A stretch of 64,000 nucleotides of DNA from Natrinema gelatinilyticum (GTDB lineage Archaea; Halobacteriota; Halobacteria; Halobacteriales; Natrialbaceae). How positions within the stretch are numbered: position 1 is the first letter of the stretch; each line of letters opens with the position of its first letter. Location of the stretch: the NCBI RefSeq assembly GCF_024266705.1, contig NZ_CP100757.1:930001-994000 (forward strand). The letters are read 5' to 3'. This document shows positions 61,639 through 64,000 of this stretch, one piece after another. Position numbers and translations under genes: made by a program. Under the pieces are notes generated by a model, which was given only the letters and a program-made list of their open reading frames with translations, made no database searches and was not told where the DNA came from.

Positions 61639-63249
61639 TCAACAGGTGCTGCCAGCTCTGGGCACGACGAGCGTCAGCGGATCGGGGCTCGTCGTCGTAT
61701 ACACGACGTGATTCGTCGCGCTGGTTTCGGTGTAGATGCTCGACTCGAGCGCCAGCGGCGACGACGGATACCGCTGGGCGCCAACGGTCTGCCACGACCG
61801 TTGCATGACGGTAGAACACCGGAGGGCGTTGCCCTGGAGCCAACTGTACGCCGGTTGGGGCGAGGCCCCAGTTTCATAGTAGTTGCGGGCAACCCGGGTG
61901 ACGTGATCGTCGCTGGTCCAGTCGTCGCCCAGCGTCGTCGCCGCGAAGGTGGCCGTCTCGAACTCGGCAGGCGTCGTGGTCCCTTGATAGGCGAGCGCCT
62001 CGAGGCCAGCGAAGGCCAGCGGGAGTGATGCGAGTGCACAGAAGCAGAGCAGGAGTGGGAGCCCGACGGCCACGACGGGCGTGACCGGTGGTGACCAGCG
62101 CCGGACGAGTGCAGGGATTGCCACCCCGGCACAGACGACGCTCGCGAGGTGGACGAACGTCTGCCCTCGGCGAGCAAAGTCAGCGTACACTGGATCGACG
62201 CCGGCGGTGACCGCAAAGCCGACCCAGGCGATGGGCGCGACAAGGAGCGCGGCTACGACCGCCCGCGTGCCAACACGGCCGATCCCCAGCGGTAGCCCCC
62301 AACACGCCAGCGCGGCGAGCACCGTCAGCGGGGCGACGTACACGAGTAGTTGCGGCGGCGTCGTCGCGGTGCCGGGGAAGAGACCCCAGACCGCGTTGGC
62401 ACCGAGTATCGAGAATCCTCCGACAGCGACGGTGCCGACGGTTAGCCGGGCGTTGCGAGCGGAGGCTCGAGTCAGCCACTGCGCGCCTGCACCCAACACG
62501 ATGACCCAGGCAACGAACAGGCCCGGCTTTGTGGCCAGTTCGGCGGCATACGGTGGTTGCGTCAGCGCGTAGTAGCCCCCGATGTAGAGCCAAAACGGGG
62601 CCAGGAGAGCGAGACCCGGCCCGAACGCGGCCCGCCCGTCGCGGGCGACCGCGAGTCCGACGAGCCCCACCAGCGTTAGAGCGGCCATAAACGTGCTGAG
62701 GTGGTGGGTGATCGGAAGGACGAGCAGGAACGTCGCAGTCACAAGTACCCATGCTAGGCGGCGGGTTCGAAGCACGCGCTGGCTGCCGATCGCGAGGAGC
62801 ACGACGAACAGCAGGCCCAGCACCTCGTAGCTGACCGTGACAGTGCGGCGTAGGTAGATGCCCTCGAGCGCCAACGTTAGCCCGGCGGCCGTCGCCGCGA
62901 TTGCGACGCGCTCTTGCTGGGTGGACAACGGCGTGCAACGCCAGACCAGCAGGACCGCAAGTACCGGCGGGAGCGCGCCGACCACGGCGATGCTCGGCTG
63001 GGCGAGCCAGAGCGGTGCCACGCCGGTGACGCTGGCCGCTATCGCAAGGAGCGTCGGAAACACGTAACCATGGGGACCAATCCCCGCGCCGGTGAGCGTC
63101 CCGGTCGCGATCGTATCACGGGCCTGGGCGGCGAACATGAAGCCATCCGGATTAAATGGATACGGCGTCCAGAAGAGGGGGAGCAGCCGGGCCGTCACCG
63201 CCACCGCGAGCACCGTCACCGTGGCTTTCCACACACGACGGGAACTCAT
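61639..63249 (-). CDS. Large polytopic membrane protein, possible GT-C-type enzyme
   Basis: 536 residues with about 11-12 membrane helices and an exposed C-terminal domain from about 430. The first external loop contains TPYPFNPDGFMFAAQARDTI, with an acidic residue in the place where GT-C glycosyltransferases and related enzymes have catalytic Asp. The C-terminal part (NYYETGASPQPAYSWLQGNA...) is soluble and outside. I cannot confirm enzymatic activity; a transporter is possible. Confidence 0.65.
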   Translation of the reverse strand: MSSRRVWKATVTVLAVAVTARLLPLFWTPYPFNPDGFMFAAQARDTIATGTLTGAGIGPHGYVFPTLLAIAASVTGVAPLWLAQPSIAVVGALPPVLAVLLVWRCTPLSTQQERVAIAATAAGLTLALEGIYLRRTVTVSYEVLGLLFVVLLAIGSQRVLRTRRLAWVLVTATFLLVLPITHHLSTFMAALTLVGLVGLAVARDGRAAFGPGLALLAPFWLYIGGYYALTQPPYAAELATKPGLFVAWVIVLGAGAQWLTRASARNARLTVGTVAVGGFSILGANAVWGLFPGTATTPPQLLVYVAPLTVLAALACWGLPLGIGRVGTRAVVAALLVAPIAWVGFAVTAGVDPVYADFARRGQTFVHLASVVCAGVAIPALVRRWSPPVTPVVAVGLPLLLCFCALASLPLAFAGLEALAYQGTTTPAEFETATFAATTLGDDWTSDDHVTRVARNYYETGASPQPAYSWLQGNALRCSTVMQRSWQTVGAQRYPSSPLALESSIYTETSATNHVVYTTTSPDPLTLVVPRAGSTC

Positions 63250-63566
63250 TAGTCGGTATACGTGAGCGTTGATGAGTTAGTTATTTCGACTATCCGGGTT
63301 AGTCATCTATCGTTCTACTGGCACATAATTCCACCAATCCCTATGAAAGGTGAGTTTTGGCCCACTGCTCGAGTTTTCCGCTCACAACCGTCTCCACGAC
63401 GCGAATCCGAAACGCAGCCCGAGCCGATCCAGCGCCGCGCAGACTCGAGTCGCTGACAGGACTTCGTGCGATTCGTCCCCACCCTGTTTGGTCGCCACTG
63501 CCGTGGCTCACTCCTTGAAAGTGGGGGCTTCCCACCTCAAACCGCTAAAGCAACTGCCGCCGCTGG
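63250..63566. other. Intergenic stretch with possible transposon right-end remnant
   Basis: No gene. On the minus strand around 63480-63545, GGTGGGAAGCCCCCACTTTC followed by AAGGAGTGAGCCACGGCAG resembles right ends of tnpB-type elements (compare 55510). Confidence 0.4.
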
Positions 63567-63752
63567 CTACTGTTCCCAGAGTTGCGCAGCGGGTGTTCCA
63601 CAGCATTCGCAGATGACTGCCATATTCTCTTTATATCTATCCGATGTGAGGCTACCGTCACCGCAGAAAGCACATGTTTGGCCCACCAATTTCTCAACTA
63701 ACTTGTCACCGTCGTCCACCTTCTCGACCCCTTGCATTCTCAGTTGAGACAT
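63567..63752 (-). CDS. 61-residue zinc-finger protein
   Basis: VEKLVGQTCAFCGDGSLTSD and MAVICECCGTPAAQLWEQ give two CxxC(G) knuckles. The layout fits the small haloarchaeal zinc-finger proteins of the HVO_A0556 type. A TATA-like TTTATATATTTATTGG lies just upstream of the ATG. Role unknown. Confidence 0.8.
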   Translation of the reverse strand: MSQLRMQGVEKVDDGDKLVEKLVGQTCAFCGDGSLTSDRYKENMAVICECCGTPAAQLWEQ

Positions 63753-64000
63753 TCTATATCAGATTTATATATTTATTGGCCGAAAGCCAATTCAAAGCTA
63801 TCTTTCTGCGAGGATAGAATTCCGCCATGAACGGCTGTCTCTTACCCAGACGTCTATGTCGTCTCAGACGAGCGTTACAGACCCTCTTGCTCCTGTTTTG
63901 AGATTGAACTATCTAGTTCAGTCGTGATCCGAGCGATGATACCGATAGTGGCTTACTGAATTCGGGTGAAACAGAGGTGCCAAATTGCCCCATCTAATGG
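63753..64000. other. End of window, nothing recognised
   Basis: AT-rich promoter-like start near 63760 for the zinc-finger gene on the minus strand; beyond that no frame or repeat is convincing. Confidence 0.4.

Noticed and set aside
1..64000. CRISPR arrays, rRNA or tRNA genes
   Set aside because: No set of equally spaced direct repeats with unique spacers and no recognisable tRNA cloverleaf or rRNA segment was seen on either strand.

Overview
The window is haloarchaeal DNA (class Halobacteria). The proteins are acidic, the GC content is moderately high, a Tat plus lipobox export signal is present, and it carries families typical of halophilic archaea: DUF7344 winged-helix proteins, HalOD1 domains, HTH_10 (bacterio-opsin-activator-like) regulators, small zinc-ribbon proteins, dodecin, an ISH3-type transposase and archaeal TnpB elements. 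I cannot name the genus. The high density of mobile elements and broken genes from about 19 kb onward suggests a plasmid or an accessory part of a chromosome.

Layout. 0-2.8 kb: the end of a selenium-binding/methanethiol-oxidase gene with a wrecked ferredoxin partner, a PIN toxin-antitoxin pair and a divergent triosephosphate-isomerase paralogue. 3.4-15.8 kb: the best-preserved block, a probable catabolic island. On the minus strand is a spermidine/putrescine-type ABC importer (binding protein, ATPase, two permeases) with an M24 creatinase/aminopeptidase-fold enzyme inside the operon. Divergently, on the plus strand, come an M20 amidohydrolase, a creatininase-family amidohydrolase, a two-subunit CoA-transferase and a class III aminotransferase, all overlapping or tightly spaced. 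An Lrp-like regulator lies at the end. The set suggests import of a nitrogenous compound, amide or lactam opening, deamination and CoA activation; the substrate is unknown.

15.9-24.6 kb: MscS channel, membrane-anchored nuclease with lamin-tail domain, decayed DNA, an IS605-type MITE, FAD oxidoreductase, aspartoacylase-family enzyme, secreted CARDB-like protein and MsrA. 25-42 kb: a VapBC-type pair and a LolCDE/MacB-like ABC export system (one 1023-residue permease carrying Ig-like domains, one ATPase, two further permeases). It is broken up by a TnpB transposon that was itself hit by an ISH3-family element, by an IS630-family element and by an IS701 remnant. 42-56 kb: two frameshifted IS110-family elements plus solo ends, an intact IS6-family element with 8-bp target duplications, a second IS630 element inserted in the last codons of a HalOD1 gene, MITEs of three kinds, and scattered host genes (dienelactone hydrolase, MOSC, cupin, HTH_10 and DUF7344 regulators). 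55.6-64 kb: a DUF2182/DUF1326 pair, a truncated alpha/beta hydrolase, more regulators, a large polytopic membrane protein and a small zinc-finger protein.

Most notable signals. (1) A 5-nt hairpin loop in the 5' non-coding end of the IS110 elements is exactly inverted between the two copies. (2) Three tnpB-less MITEs keep the tnpB tail and right end, where omega-RNA is encoded in known TnpB systems. (3) A catabolic island of unknown substrate. (4) An FtsX-type permease with built-in surface Ig domains. (5) A dispersed family of about 75-bp inverted repeats.
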